Shown here: piece by piece, positions 25,680 through 35,240 of the stretch
Layout of the letters: each line of letters begins with the position of its first letter
Numbering within the stretch: the first letter of the stretch is position 1
Assembly: GCF_008806385.1 (NCBI RefSeq)
Contig: NZ_VZZK01000003.1
Span: 1-64,000 of the forward strand
Length of the DNA stretch: 64,000 nucleotides
Source of the DNA: Methylobacterium soli
GTDB taxonomy: Bacteria > Pseudomonadota > Alphaproteobacteria > Rhizobiales > Beijerinckiaceae
Direction: 5' to 3'
Notes under the pieces: generated by a model
Seen by the model: the letters and a program-made list of their open reading frames with translations, nothing else
Told to the model about the DNA's origin: nothing
The model's database searches: none
Made by a program: the position numbers and the translations under genes

Positions 25680-28017
25680 CGCCGGCCATCCCTCTGTTTG
25701 CCGATCGTGCCGCCAGAATGGCGAGGAGCCCGTAGATCCCGGTCAGCGCCCAGAGGATGAGCCAATCGCGCCGGACGTCGTGGAGGGTCGCGCCCATCTG
25801 GTTGATGCGGACGAGCCCGTCGATTGCGGAGGTGCTGGGAAAGATCCGGCTCACCGAGCGGATCACATCGGGGATCGCCTCGACCGGCCAGGACACGCCG
25901 ACCATGAAGAAGAGCGGCAGGCTCGCCGCGATGAAGAGCAGGACAGCCGTCTCGCGGCGCTTGAACCAGACGCTCACGAACTGCGCCAGGAAGCTGACCG
26001 ACAGGACGAAGGGACAGGCCAGGAGGAACAGGTCCACGAGCCGCCCGAGGGTCGAGAAGCCGTAGATCCGCGGCAGGACGATCAGGTACAGCGCCACCCC
26101 GGGCATCACGAGCAGGAGATGCGCGAGCGCCTGGCCCAGGATGGTCCGCGCCCCCGCCCGGCGTCGCCGCCCGAGGCTCCCGGCCTGCTCGAAGGCGACG
26201 CCCCCCACGGTCGCGGAGCCCAGGAGCAACGTCTGCTGCAGGATCAACACGAAGGCCGCCGGAACCACGTAGCTCGCGTATCCTCCGGTCGGGTTGAAGA
26301 GGGGTTGCGACACAACTTCCACCGGAGCGCTGCGCGCGAGCGCCGCGCGAGCGAGACTGCCGTCGAGCCTGGCGCCGCGGGCTGCGATCTCGGAGGTGAC
26401 GGTGCCGGCCGCCTCGGAGAGACCCTGCAGCATGCGGTTGAACATCAGGAAATAGGCCGAGTCGACATAAGCGGCGAGCCGGGCCGGCCTACCCTTCAGG
26501 ATGTCGCGCTCGGTGTCTGCGGGAATGCCCAGGATAGCGAAGACCTCGCGGCGTGCGAGGGCGGCTTGTGCCTCCGCCAGGGTGTCGGCGCGGACCGTGA
26601 CGGCGACGGCCTCGTCCGCATCCACGATCTGGGTGATGTGGCGGCTTAGGGGCGTATGATCCTGATCGACGATGGCGATCGGGATCTCGCGCAGCAATTG
26701 GCCGAGATAGGGCTGCGGATAGAGGATGCCGTAGATCACCGGCGCCAGCACGATCAGGCCGAAGACGCCGCGGTCATTGAGGGTGCGGCGCCACTCCGCA
26801 GCCATGGCTCCACCGATACCGCTCACCGGCGCGCGGTCTTCGGGTGCCACAGGTTCGGTAGGCCGCCGTGGGTTTGTCCGCGCCACGACGCGCAGGCGCC
26901 ACCACGCGAGAGCGAACGCGGCGGAAGTCAATGCGCAGAGGGTCAGGAGCGGCGCGACCGAACTCGAGGGCGGCAGGCCTCGCACCGCTTGGTCGAACAG
27001 GATCTGGATATACCAGCGCAGAGGCAGCAGATCACCCCAGAGGCGCGCGAACCCGTTCATGGCGAGCACGGGAAAGCCGACGCCGGCGAAGCCGAAGGCC
27101 GGATTGCAGATGATGGCGGTCAGACTCATGCCGAGCGCGAGATTGCCGGTCAGGAGTTGCAGCAGCGCGCCGAGCGACAGGTAGGCTGCGACCAGGAGGA
27201 TCGCCGCCGCCCCCATCAGAATTGAGTCGCCGCGGAACGGGACATGGAACAGCCCGTGGATGAGGCCGGCCTCGGCGGCCAGCATCAGCAGGAAGATGCC
27301 GAACAACGGAGCGAGCTTGCCGACCAGGGCGGTGAGGCAACTGCCGCCGGCCGCCCGAAGCCAGGCGCGGCGGCTGCGCCGCGAGAACTCGGAGCCGACC
27401 GCGTATCCGGCGGCGATCGCCGTGATGACGTGAAGGACGTGCGGGAGGACGGCCCGCAACAGGAACTGAGCGTAGTTCAGGGCGGGATTGGTCAGAACGT
27501 ACTGCTCGACCACGAGAGACCCCGGCGCGTACGATCTGCCCCGTGATGGCCCTGGCGGCCCGAGCGTCGCCGTTGCCGCCGCGATGCCGGCCGACAGTGC
27601 GGCGGACGCACTGTTGCCCGGCGTGAAGTATTGACGGTTGTAGAGGACGACGATCTGAGGACGCCGACCTGCGACGAGGTCGCGCTCGAAATTCTCCGGG
27701 ATATAGACGGTCGCAATTGCCTCGCCAGATCGAACCGCGTGCATCGCGCTCGTCATGTCGCCGGATCGGTGCGCGACGCTGACGCCCGGTGCCGAGGCGA
27801 TGGCCTGGACGTAGACCAGCGACGTCGGCGAGCGGTCGGCATCGACAACGCTGACCTGGAGGTTGCGGATCACGACGTTGCTGAACGTCGCGGCGAGGAT
27901 CGCCACGGCGATCAGTGGAACCCCGATCGCGAGGAAGAGCGCGAGGCGGTCGCGCCACATCCAGCGCAGTTCCCGTGTCGCGACGAGCAGGAGGCCGGGC
28001 TGCGCGGGGGGCTTCAT
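25669..28017 (-). CDS. Fused ABC-2 type permease, two copies in one chain
   Basis: A 782-residue inner-membrane protein made of two ABC-2 transporter halves. Each half has one N-terminal membrane helix (RDRLALFLAIGVPLIAVAIL; GVFGLIVLAPVIYGILYPQP), a large periplasmic domain (LQVSVVDADRSPTSLVYVQA; IPIAIVDQDHTPLSRHITQI) and about five C-terminal helices. Single-domain members of about 370 residues (YhhJ/YbhR type) export drugs or lipids with a separate ATPase. The start is at 28017 since ATG overlaps the HlyD stop by 4 bases; the longer upstream frame is antisense-like shadow of HlyD. No ATPase gene is nearby, and none of its motifs occur in this chain. Confidence 0.88.
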   Translation of the reverse strand: MKPPAQPGLLLVATRELRWMWRDRLALFLAIGVPLIAVAILAATFSNVVIRNLQVSVVDADRSPTSLVYVQAIASAPGVSVAHRSGDMTSAMHAVRSGEAIATVYIPENFERDLVAGRRPQIVVLYNRQYFTPGNSASAALSAGIAAATATLGPPGPSRGRSYAPGSLVVEQYVLTNPALNYAQFLLRAVLPHVLHVITAIAAGYAVGSEFSRRSRRAWLRAAGGSCLTALVGKLAPLFGIFLLMLAAEAGLIHGLFHVPFRGDSILMGAAAILLVAAYLSLGALLQLLTGNLALGMSLTAIICNPAFGFAGVGFPVLAMNGFARLWGDLLPLRWYIQILFDQAVRGLPPSSSVAPLLTLCALTSAAFALAWWRLRVVARTNPRRPTEPVAPEDRAPVSGIGGAMAAEWRRTLNDRGVFGLIVLAPVIYGILYPQPYLGQLLREIPIAIVDQDHTPLSRHITQIVDADEAVAVTVRADTLAEAQAALARREVFAILGIPADTERDILKGRPARLAAYVDSAYFLMFNRMLQGLSEAAGTVTSEIAARGARLDGSLARAALARSAPVEVVSQPLFNPTGGYASYVVPAAFVLILQQTLLLGSATVGGVAFEQAGSLGRRRRAGARTILGQALAHLLLVMPGVALYLIVLPRIYGFSTLGRLVDLFLLACPFVLSVSFLAQFVSVWFKRRETAVLLFIAASLPLFFMVGVSWPVEAIPDVIRSVSRIFPSTSAIDGLVRINQMGATLHDVRRDWLILWALTGIYGLLAILAARSANRGMAGDAR

Positions 28018-29072
28018 CGCCTTGCCCTCGGCCAGTCGGCGTAGACGCTCATCCCGGGCCGCAGTCCCGGGACCGGGGTCACCGGATAAGCACGGATCAG
28101 GAAGGTTCGCAGGTCGAAATCGCCTGTCGCCCGCGTGGCCCGCCAGCCCGCGTACTCGCCCTTCGTGGCGATCAGCCGGATCTCCGCGGTGATCGGCTGA
28201 TCGCCGAGGGCGGGAACCCGCATCTCGAACCGATCCCCCGTCTTCAATCCCTTGGCAAGGTCCTCGCGCAGGTTGAAGCGTAGCCACAGGTCGCTGAGAT
28301 CGATCAGGGACAGGAGCGGCACACCGGGCGAGACATATTCGCCGATTTCGGCGCTGATCTGGTAGACCTGTGCCGACAAGGGCGCCTTGACGACGAGCTC
28401 GTCGACCTGCGCCTTGATGGTATCGATCGTGGCCTTCGCCTTGGTGACGTTGGCGTGCGCGATGCCCCGCTCCTCCGCCGTGTAGCCGGTGACGGCGGCC
28501 TGAAGCGCGAGCTTGGCCTGGTCCAAACTGCGCTCCGCGACATGAAGGGCATCCGTCACTTCGTCGAGGCGCTGGATCGGCGCGTTGCCGCTCCCCGCCA
28601 GCGTCTTGACGCGCTCATAGGTCCGCTGTGCAAGGGTCAGGTTGGCCGAGGCCGTTTCGACGGCGGCCTTGCGCTGGGCGATCACCTCTGCACGGGTGCC
28701 GGCTTCGATGTTGGCCAGCTGCGCCGTCACCACGGCCAAGTTCGCCTCGGCCTCACGCTGTTTCGTGAGGAGTTCGGGATTGTCGATCGCGAGAAGCAGC
28801 TGTCCTGTACTGACATCCTCGCCCCGCGAGACGGGGCGCCGACCGACGCGACCGTCGACTCGGGCCGCGATATCGATCCGCGTGGCGTCCGCTTCGCCTT
28901 GGATAATGAGAGGCTGCGGCTGCACCAGATACCACAGGGACAGGCCAACGATCGCGACGATCAAGAGCGTCACAATGATCGCGGGAGCGCGTGCAACCTT
29001 CCTTCCCGGTGGAGGCAGGGGCGGGGGCGGTTGCAGCCCCAAGTCACGCTGCAAAAGGTTCAACGTTCTCAT
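28014..29072 (-). CDS. HlyD-family membrane fusion protein (first of two)
   Basis: A 352-residue periplasmic adaptor. A proline-rich start (QPPPPLPPPGRKVARAP) precedes one membrane helix (AIIVTLLIVAIVGLSLWYLV); then the lipoyl half-motif IDIAARVDGRVGRRPVSRGE, coiled coil (about 100-215), and the second half LVVKAPLSAQVYQISAEIGE. ATG at 29072 has GAGG upstream and is preferred to distant alternatives. It couples to the permease by a 4-base overlap and heads a four-gene same-strand set ending at the MscS gene. Confidence 0.88.
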   Translation of the reverse strand: MRTLNLLQRDLGLQPPPPLPPPGRKVARAPAIIVTLLIVAIVGLSLWYLVQPQPLIIQGEADATRIDIAARVDGRVGRRPVSRGEDVSTGQLLLAIDNPELLTKQREAEANLAVVTAQLANIEAGTRAEVIAQRKAAVETASANLTLAQRTYERVKTLAGSGNAPIQRLDEVTDALHVAERSLDQAKLALQAAVTGYTAEERGIAHANVTKAKATIDTIKAQVDELVVKAPLSAQVYQISAEIGEYVSPGVPLLSLIDLSDLWLRFNLREDLAKGLKTGDRFEMRVPALGDQPITAEIRLIATKGEYAGWRATRATGDFDLRTFLIRAYPVTPVPGLRPGMSVYADWPRARR

Positions 29073-29590
29073 CCCTCGTCTCGGCTTCTGAGCGGATGAC
29101 TTCCTCTGCTCGACGGCGCCGGCTGATGCTGGCGATATCAGGAGGCGGCATCCTCCCGATGGACCGTGTCGCGGCTGCGCCGGTGATGACCGTATCGGGA
29201 CGCAATCGCCGTTTCGGCAGCCTTCGATGTCCGGCGTCAGCCACAGCTGGTCTTGGCCCCCAGGCGGTCCTCGTAGGCAGCAAGGGCGGAGAAGCAGTCC
29301 GGCCACCCACTGCCTCCCTACGCCTCGACGTACGGGCGAGCCGCCGGGATGTCAGGACCCAGGGCTACACACCGGGACAGGCAATCCGTCCTGCCCTGAT
29401 GCCCCTGATAAGGCCCGGGACCCCTTGGCCCCAGGGCGATCCAGTGCCTCGCCGCGGAGAGACGCGGCAATCACGGCTCAGGTCTGCGTCGCGAAAGTAG
29501 GGTTTCATCGCAGCGCCTCTCAGTTCGCCAAGAGGGACCTTCAGTTCGATCAGCAATTTCTGTGGCCATCAGTCATATGTGCGTCTCCGA
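29073..29590. other. Upstream region of the HlyD operon, no gene seen
   Basis: Short frames here have no family resemblance and no clear ribosome sites. It probably holds the promoter for the operon at 28-29 kb. Confidence 0.4.
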
Positions 29591-29782
29591 TCAGCCTGTG
29601 CGGTCCAGCTTGTCGAGCAACTCTTCGAGCCGCTCGCCGCCGGCCAGCCAAGGATTGGCCGCGCCTGGTCCCCATTCGTCGCCGAACTTGGCGATGCCGT
29701 AGCGGTTCAAGAGGCGCACGATTTCGCGCAACTCCTCGCGGCTCAGGCTGTTCTCGTCGCGGGTTGGCGTGATCGCGTTCAT
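29591..29782 (-). CDS. Small hypothetical protein
   Basis: A 63-residue protein, MNAITPTRDENSLSREELRE then VRLLNRYGIAKFGDEWGPGA. It is acidic and helical, with no membrane segment. Such short acidic proteins are common in this group; no function is known to me. The ATG at 29782 is preferred to one further upstream because the protein then starts with a natural-looking sequence; codon use (G/C-rich third positions) supports coding. Isolated from other genes. Confidence 0.5.
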   Translation of the reverse strand: MNAITPTRDENSLSREELREIVRLLNRYGIAKFGDEWGPGAANPWLAGGERLEELLDKLDRTG

Positions 29783-30119
29783 GGCGGATGCTTCCGAGGC
29801 GAAGGATAGACCAGATTTCACCGATCCGTCGTGGGGTTTCAATAATCGGGAGATACCGTTTCCGCTGCACTCGATCTAGTTCCGATATTGGTATGCCAGA
29901 CGAATATTGGATAGTAGCCACGTGTCTCGATTGAGCATACGTAAGGACGAGTGAGTCATACCAAGGTATCGAACCAGCCGGACGTTCGCAGGGCCATCCC
30001 TTTCTGCGGCCGCATCAATGGATCAGGCTTCTCGATCGACGAGCGGTCTTAGGCGCAGCCATGGGCTTGTCCCTTTCCTGACGGCTTGAGTGCGGTGTCA
30101 GCGCCGCGAAGGGAGACGC
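29783..30119. other. Gap, no gene seen
   Basis: A/T-richer than the surroundings around 29840-29940; no coding frame recognised. Confidence 0.35.
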
Positions 30120-30262
30120 TCACGCCGCTTCGAGCGCGAGCGCGATGCCTTGGCCGCCACCGATGCAGATGGTGACGAGTCCGCGCCGCACGCCGTCACG
30201 CCGCATGGCGTGGAGGAGCCGCGTGGTCAGCACCGCCCCCGTCGCGCCGATCGGGTGGAGGG
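30120..30262 (-). pseudogene. Thiolase (acetyl-CoA acetyltransferase), C-terminal remnant
   Basis: The frame reads LHPIGATGAVLTTRLLHAMR then RGLVTICIGGGQGIALALEA, the last 45 residues of thiolases with the GHPIGATG and CxGGGxG motifs (the catalytic His and Cys regions). Everything upstream of HPIG is missing. It lies just downstream of the frameshifted thioesterase. Confidence 0.8.
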
Positions 30263-30280
30263 CTAGGCACTTCGGCCGGA

Positions 30281-30848
30281 TCAGGCAGCGGGCGCGGCGG
30301 CGCGCGCCTCCGGCAAGTCGAACAGGAGGCAGGTGGTGCTCGCCGTGGCGCAAAGGCGGCCCGCCTCGTCGCTGAGCCGCGCCTCGGCGACCGCCTGGCG
30401 GCTGCCGGCATGGACGACGTGACCCACCGCCGTGAGGACACCCGAGGCCGCGGTCACGGCCCGCAGGTAGTTCACCTTGATCTCCAGAGTGGTGTAGCCG
30501 CGTCCGAGCGGCAGGGTGGAGTGCACCGCGCATCCCGTCACACTGTCGAGGAGCGAGGCGATGGCTCCGCCGTGGACCCGAGCCCAACGGGTTGTAGAGG
30601 TGCTCGTCCGCCCTCATCCGCATCATCACCCAACCCGCATCCGCCGAGACGAGATCGATCCCGAGGAGCGCGATCAGTTGCGGCGGCGGCACGTCGCCGG
30701 CGATGAGGGCCCGCAGGAAGTCGAGGCCGGCGCGGGCCTCGCCCGCTCGCGCGGTCGCCCGCGGATCGGCCCATTCGACGACCCGACGCCGCACCGGCGC
30801 GGCCGGGACGGCAGGGGACGAGGGGGAAACGAGTGCGTCAGTGCCCAT
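30281..30848 (-). pseudogene. PaaI-type hot-dog thioesterase, frameshifted
   Basis: The 5' part (WADPRATARAGEARAGLDFL to ADEHLYNPLGS) and the 3' part (TGCAVHSTLPLGRGYTTLEI to CLLFDLPEARAAAPAA) are in different frames. The join falls at NPLG-(V)HGGAIASLLDS, the family signature that supplies the active-site Asp/Gly; restoring one base would give a normal acyl-CoA thioesterase of about 188 residues. The start overlaps the MFS stop by 11 bases, so it is the last member of the HxlR/EmrAB operon. May be a sequencing error rather than a dead gene. Confidence 0.8.
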
Positions 30849-32454
30849 CGGCTGTTGGTCCTCCCGGCGGGGCGATCCGGCGCATCAGGGGCACGAGGGC
30901 GGTGGCGAGGGCGAAGCAGATCGTAATGGCGACGAAGGAGTCGGCGTAGGTCATGGTCTGGGCCTCGCGGTAGGCGAGGGCCCAGAGCTGGCGCAGCGCG
31001 CCCGCGTGGCCGTGGGACGGATCGCCCGCGAAGGCGCCCGACATCCGCGCCTCCATGCCGCGTAGGGCCGCAAGCATCGCCGGATTGGCCGGGTTGAGGT
31101 GCTCGGCGAGCCGCAGGAAGTGCAGGTTGGTGCGGTCGTTGAGGATGGTGGCGCAGGCCGCGATGCCGATGGCGCCGCCGAGATTGCGCATCAGGTTGAA
31201 GAGGCCCGAGGCGAGCTTGAGCCTCGCCGGATCGAGGCCGCCGAGGGTCAGCGTCACGGTCGGCGCCACCGCGAATTGCTGGGCGAAGCCGCGCAGGGCC
31301 TGCGGCAGCAGCAGTTCGTCCGAGCCCCACGCGTGTGTGATCGGTGTGAACGACCACATGCTGAGGCCGAACAGGGCGAGGCCGAACATCATCAGCCAGC
31401 GCAGGTCCACGCGCTTGGCGAGGATCGCGTAGACGGGGATCGCCATCACCTGGAAGACGCCGGTGGAGAAGACGGCGAGCCCGATCTGCAGGGCGGAGAA
31501 GCCGCGCACCCGCCCGAGGAAGAGCGGCGTGAGGTAGATCGTGGCGAAGATGCCGATGCCGGTGACGAAGGAGAACAGGCAGCCGAGGGCGAAGTTGCGG
31601 CTACGCAGCGCCGTCAGATCGACGATCGGGTGCGCGTAGGTGAGGCTGCGCCAGACGAAGCCGATTCCGGAGAGGCCCGAGATCCAGGCGGTCGCCCGGA
31701 TCGTCGTGTCCTCGGTCCAGTTCCAGCGCGGCCCCTCCTCGAGGGTGTATTCGAGGCAGCCGAGGAACAGCGCCATCAGGGCGATACCGAGCCAGTCCGC
31801 GGTTCCGAGGAGGGCGGGCTCCGGTTCGTCGACGCGCACCATCAGCGGCACGACGACAGCGACGAAGATCCCGGGCACGAGATTGACGAAGAACAGCCAG
31901 TGCCAGGAGAAGTTGTCGGTGATCCAGCCGCCCACCGTTGGTCCGAGCGTCGGTGCGAGGGAGGAGAGCGCTCCGATGGTCGCGGCGGCCACAACCATCT
32001 TCTTGCCGGGGAAGAAGGCGAAGGCGGTGGTGAACACCGTCGGGATCATCGAGCCGCCGAGGAAGCCCTGCAGCGCTCGGAAGGCGATCATGCTCTCGAT
32101 GTCCCAGGCCCAGCCGCAGAGCAGGCTCGTGGCGGTGAAACCGGCAGCCGAGGTGCAGAACAGCCAGCGGGTCGACATCACCCGGGCGAGGAAGCCCGAG
32201 AGCGGGATCACGATGATCTCGGCGATGAGGTAGCTGGTCTGAACCCAGGCGACCTCGTCCGGACTCGCCGAGAGCCCGCCGCCGATGTCCTTCAGCGAGG
32301 CGGAGACGATCTGGATGTCGAGAAGCGCGATGAAGAAGCCGACGCACATGACCGCGAAGACGAAGACCTTCTGGCCATCGCTCAACTCCGCTCTCGCAGG
32401 GGCGGGAGAGGGCGAGGCGTGGGGCCGGTCGCCGGCGGTCGCGGCGGCGCTCAT
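30838..32454 (-). CDS. EmrB-type MFS drug-proton antiporter (DHA2)
   Basis: A 538-residue inner-membrane transporter with about 14 helices. It shows FFIALLDIQIVSASLKDIGG with motif D1, RALQGFLGGSMIPTVFTTAF, and LGPTVGGWITDNFSWHWLFF (the DHA2 antiporter motif C region). Such pumps expel hydrophobic compounds through an EmrA adaptor and an outer-membrane channel. The ATG at 32454 overlaps the stop of the adaptor gene by 4 bases. A much longer open frame across 30838-34326 runs on through other genes out of frame and is not real. Confidence 0.93.
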   Translation of the reverse strand: MSAAATAGDRPHASPSPAPARAELSDGQKVFVFAVMCVGFFIALLDIQIVSASLKDIGGGLSASPDEVAWVQTSYLIAEIIVIPLSGFLARVMSTRWLFCTSAAGFTATSLLCGWAWDIESMIAFRALQGFLGGSMIPTVFTTAFAFFPGKKMVVAAATIGALSSLAPTLGPTVGGWITDNFSWHWLFFVNLVPGIFVAVVVPLMVRVDEPEPALLGTADWLGIALMALFLGCLEYTLEEGPRWNWTEDTTIRATAWISGLSGIGFVWRSLTYAHPIVDLTALRSRNFALGCLFSFVTGIGIFATIYLTPLFLGRVRGFSALQIGLAVFSTGVFQVMAIPVYAILAKRVDLRWLMMFGLALFGLSMWSFTPITHAWGSDELLLPQALRGFAQQFAVAPTVTLTLGGLDPARLKLASGLFNLMRNLGGAIGIAACATILNDRTNLHFLRLAEHLNPANPAMLAALRGMEARMSGAFAGDPSHGHAGALRQLWALAYREAQTMTYADSFVAITICFALATALVPLMRRIAPPGGPTADGH

Positions 32455-33617
32455 CGGGCGAGCTCGCCGACCACGACACCCTCGCTCCGGGTCGGGCCGT
32501 CGGGTTCGACCGTGCCGCCACGGCGGTCGACCGAGGCCGTCACCGAGAGGCCGGGACGCAGGCGCCCGAGCCGCCCGGCCTCGCCGTCGAGGCGGATGCG
32601 CACCGGAACGCGCTGGACGATCTTGGTGAAGTTGCCGGTGGCGTTCTCGGGCGGCAGCACGCTGAACTGCGCGCCGGTCGCGGGCGCGAGGCTCTCGACA
32701 TGGCCGCGGAAGGTCTCGTCCGGGAGCACGTCCGCTACCACGCTCGCGGTCTGGCCGGGCTGCATCTCGGCGAGCTGGCTCTCCTTGAAGTTCGCGTCGA
32801 CCCAGAGCCCCTGCGCCGGCACCAGCGCGACGAGGCTCGCGCCCGGCGTGGCGTAGGAGCCGGTGCGGGCGCTGCGGTTGCCGACCACGCCGTCGATCGG
32901 CGCCCGGATCTCGGTGTAGCCGAGATTGAGCCGGGCGATGTCGCGCTCGGCCAGCGCCTGGTCGCGCGCGGCCTCGGCTTGCCGCGTCTTCGTGTCGATA
33001 ACCGCGACCTTGCGCTCGGCGGCCTCCAGGTTGGCGCGGGCCTTCTCGACCGCGGCCGCTGCCTTCTTGTCGTCCGCCTCGGCCTGCTCGAAGCGTTGCT
33101 CGGAGGCGTAGCGGCTCGCCGAGAGCTGACGGTAGCGGGTGTAGTCGAACCGGGTGCGGGCTGCCTCGGCCTCCGCCCCGGCGAGATCGGCGCGCGTTTG
33201 CGCGATCACGGCCTCCTGCAGGCGCCGGTTGGCGGCGAGGTTGAGGAGCGTTGCCTCCTGCCCTGCGACCGCCGCCTCGGCCCGGGCCAGCGCCGCGCGG
33301 TAGTCGCGGTCGTCGATGCGGATGAGGAGGTCGCCGGCCCGGACACGCTGGTTGTCGGTCACGAGCACGGCGGCGACGAACCCCGAGACGCGCGGCGCGA
33401 TGACCGTGACGTCGCCGCCCACATAGGCGTCGTCGGTGCCCTCGAGGAAACGGCCGGTCTCCCACCAGTAGCGCCCGTAGGCGCCGCCGCCCGAGAGCGT
33501 CAGGATCGCGAGGCCGATGAGCGCCGCCCGCTTGCGCGACCCGCGTTGCCGCGGCGCGGCGAGGCCCGCCGATGCCCCGGCCCTCTCGAAGGCGTCGATC
33601 GTCGCGGCCTCGCCCAT
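32451..33617 (-). CDS. EmrA-type HlyD membrane fusion protein
   Basis: A 388-residue periplasmic adaptor partnering the MFS pump just downstream. It has one membrane helix (ALIGLAILTLSGGGAYGRYW), the EmrA motif EGTDDAYVGGDVTVIAPRVS, the coiled-coil hairpin (about 110-215), and IRAPIDGVVGNRSARTGSYA closing the lipoyl domain. It starts 18 bases after the HxlR gene stop, so the three are one unit. No outer-membrane factor gene is in view. Confidence 0.93.
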   Translation of the reverse strand: MGEAATIDAFERAGASAGLAAPRQRGSRKRAALIGLAILTLSGGGAYGRYWWETGRFLEGTDDAYVGGDVTVIAPRVSGFVAAVLVTDNQRVRAGDLLIRIDDRDYRAALARAEAAVAGQEATLLNLAANRRLQEAVIAQTRADLAGAEAEAARTRFDYTRYRQLSASRYASEQRFEQAEADDKKAAAAVEKARANLEAAERKVAVIDTKTRQAEAARDQALAERDIARLNLGYTEIRAPIDGVVGNRSARTGSYATPGASLVALVPAQGLWVDANFKESQLAEMQPGQTASVVADVLPDETFRGHVESLAPATGAQFSVLPPENATGNFTKIVQRVPVRIRLDGEAGRLGRLRPGLSVTASVDRRGGTVEPDGPTRSEGVVVGELAR

Positions 33618-33635
33618 CGTCGGGTCCTCCGAACC

Positions 33636-34121
33636 TCAGATCGTGGTCCGGCGCTCGAAACGGCGCCGAAGGGATTCGCACGCGGCCGGGCCGGCCACCA
33701 CGCGCACGCCCTCGGCGAGGGGGCGGCCGGTATGCCGGTTGACCACCACGGGATCGATGGGCAAGCCGCTCTCGGGATCGACGAGGGTCACGCTCTCGCC
33801 CTCGGGGGCGAGATGCCGGTTGCCCCAGGCGAACAGGGTCCACAGCACCGGTCGGAAGTCGCGGCCCTTCTCGGTGAGCAGGTACTCGTAGCGCGGCGGC
33901 CGGTCCTGGTAGGGCCGCCGTTCGAGGAGTCCCGCCTCGCAGAGCGCCTTGAGGCGGCGGGTCAGCATGTTGGGCGCGATGCCCAAGCTCTGCTCGAACT
34001 GGTCGAAGCGGGTCAGGCCGTAGAAGGCATCCCGCAGGATGAGGATGCTCCACCACTCGCCGATCCGCTCCAGGGAACGGGCGACGGGACAGGGCATCTG
34101 GCCGAAGGAAGTGCGTTGCAT
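33636..34121 (-). CDS. HxlR-family transcriptional regulator
   Basis: A 161-residue winged-helix regulator. It shows PVARSLERIGEWWSILILRD with the usual N-terminal Cys (QMPCPVARSL), FYGLTRFDQFEQSLGIAPNM and LTRRLKALCEAGLLERRPYQ as the recognition helix and wing. HxlR proteins sense aldehydes, drugs or redox state through the Cys and often control adjacent pump genes. Here it is first in the EmrAB operon. ATG at 34121 is chosen because MQRTSFGQMPC is a normal family start; an in-frame ATG 21 bases further up has no better ribosome site. Confidence 0.88.
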   Translation of the reverse strand: MQRTSFGQMPCPVARSLERIGEWWSILILRDAFYGLTRFDQFEQSLGIAPNMLTRRLKALCEAGLLERRPYQDRPPRYEYLLTEKGRDFRPVLWTLFAWGNRHLAPEGESVTLVDPESGLPIDPVVVNRHTGRPLAEGVRVVAGPAACESLRRRFERRTTI

Positions 34122-34480
34122 GAGGCAAGCAATTGCACACAAACTTGCATGATGAAAGTAACGTTGCGCACATAGAATAGCCGTCGGCCCTTGGATGGCG
34201 CGGATCGGGGCGGCCCCGCCGTCTCCGGACCGACGCGGCGATTCCGCCCAGCCGTTGCGTCAGGCGGCGAAAACAGTCGGACCTGTCGAAGGCCGCGGTT
34301 CGCACAGCGTTCAGGCCAATCCGCAAATCGATCTGAAGCTCCGGTTCGTCCCTATGCCTGCCGGCACGTGCTCAAGCAGGTATGTGCACCGGACAATACG
34401 AGGCGCATCGGGTAACCTTGGTCAAAGAAGCTGACTGGAATGTCGGGCGCCGCCCCGCGGTGTAGTGACGGGAGGATCGC
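34122..34480. other. Promoter region between divergent HxlR and TauE genes
   Basis: No gene. Near the HxlR start the palindrome GCAATTGC and paired TGCA elements occur at about 34128-34150, a plausible operator for HxlR. The rest gives no clear signal. The TauE gene start has a GGGAGGAT ribosome site. Confidence 0.4.
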
Positions 34481-35239
34481 ATGGAGCTGACTACTGCGAC
34501 GATCGTCATCGCCTTTGCTGGTGTCTTCCTGATCTGCTTCATGAAAGGCGCGTTTGGCGGCGGGTTCGCCATCGTCGGCATTCCGCTGTTGTCGATCGTG
34601 ATGGATCCGGTGACGGCTGGTGGCCTGCTGGCGCCATTGTTCGTCGCGATGGACCTGTTCGCATTGCGATACTGGCGGCCCTCGACATGGTCGAAACCGG
34701 ACCTTGTGCTGCTGTTGCCGGGCCTCGTGATCGGGATTGGGTTCGGCTACCTGCTATTCCGCGTCCTCGATCACCGCGCCATAGCGATCTTGATGGCGGC
34801 GATCACCCTGATCTTCGTCGGTCTCTGGTTTGTCGGAGGTGCGAAGGTGACGATCCGTCCGCGTTCGGCGCCGAAGGCGATCACAGCCGGTCTCGCATCG
34901 GGCGTTACCACCATGGTGGCTCATTCGGGAGGGCCGCCGCTGGCAATGTATCTGCTGCCACTCGGCTTGAGCAAGGAAATCTATGCAGGTACGACGAGCC
35001 TGTTCTTCACCGTGGGCAATTTGATAAAGGCGCTGCCTTGGCTGCTGTTGGTGAGACCATCGGGCAACATCGTGATATTGATGGTGATTTGCGCGCTCGC
35101 CATTCCCGTTGGGGTATGGCTTGGTTGGCGGCTTCACGGAAGGCTGGACCAACGTCAGTTGTATCAGGCTTGTTACGGACTATTGATCATCACAGCGCTG
35201 AAGTTATTGTGGGACGGAATTTCTGGTTATCTTATCTGA
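34481..35239 (+). CDS. TauE/SafE-family sulfite/anion exporter
   Basis: A 252-residue inner-membrane protein with about 8 helices. The N-terminal repeat GVFLICFMKGAFGGGFAIVG and the C-terminal repeat ASGVTTMVAHSGGPPLAMYL are the two internal repeats of the family, which exports sulfite, sulfonates or related anions. GGGAGGATCGC gives a good ribosome site for ATG 34481. It converges on the arsC remnant 1 base downstream, so the two overlap almost directly at their ends. Substrate unknown. Confidence 0.9.
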   Translation: MELTTATIVIAFAGVFLICFMKGAFGGGFAIVGIPLLSIVMDPVTAGGLLAPLFVAMDLFALRYWRPSTWSKPDLVLLLPGLVIGIGFGYLLFRVLDHRAIAILMAAITLIFVGLWFVGGAKVTIRPRSAPKAITAGLASGVTTMVAHSGGPPLAMYLLPLGLSKEIYAGTTSLFFTVGNLIKALPWLLLVRPSGNIVILMVICALAIPVGVWLGWRLHGRLDQRQLYQACYGLLIITALKLLWDGISGYLI

Positions 35240-35240
35240 A

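Noticed and set aside
28018..28287. N-terminal extension of the ABC-2 permease frame (90 residues)
   Set aside because: The extension is a shadow of the HlyD gene; ATG at 28017 overlaps the HlyD stop by 4 bases and gives a normal permease start.
31099..32856. 585-codon plus-strand frame across the MFS gene
   Set aside because: Antisense shadow, rich in Arg/Glu/Gly repeats, no family motif.
32700..34175. 491-codon plus-strand frame
   Set aside because: Antisense to the EmrA-type gene and HxlR; low-complexity product.
30838..34326. Single open frame of 1162 codons on the minus strand
   Set aside because: It joins the EmrB gene in frame to out-of-frame shadows of EmrA and HxlR; the real starts are at 32454, 33617 and 34121.
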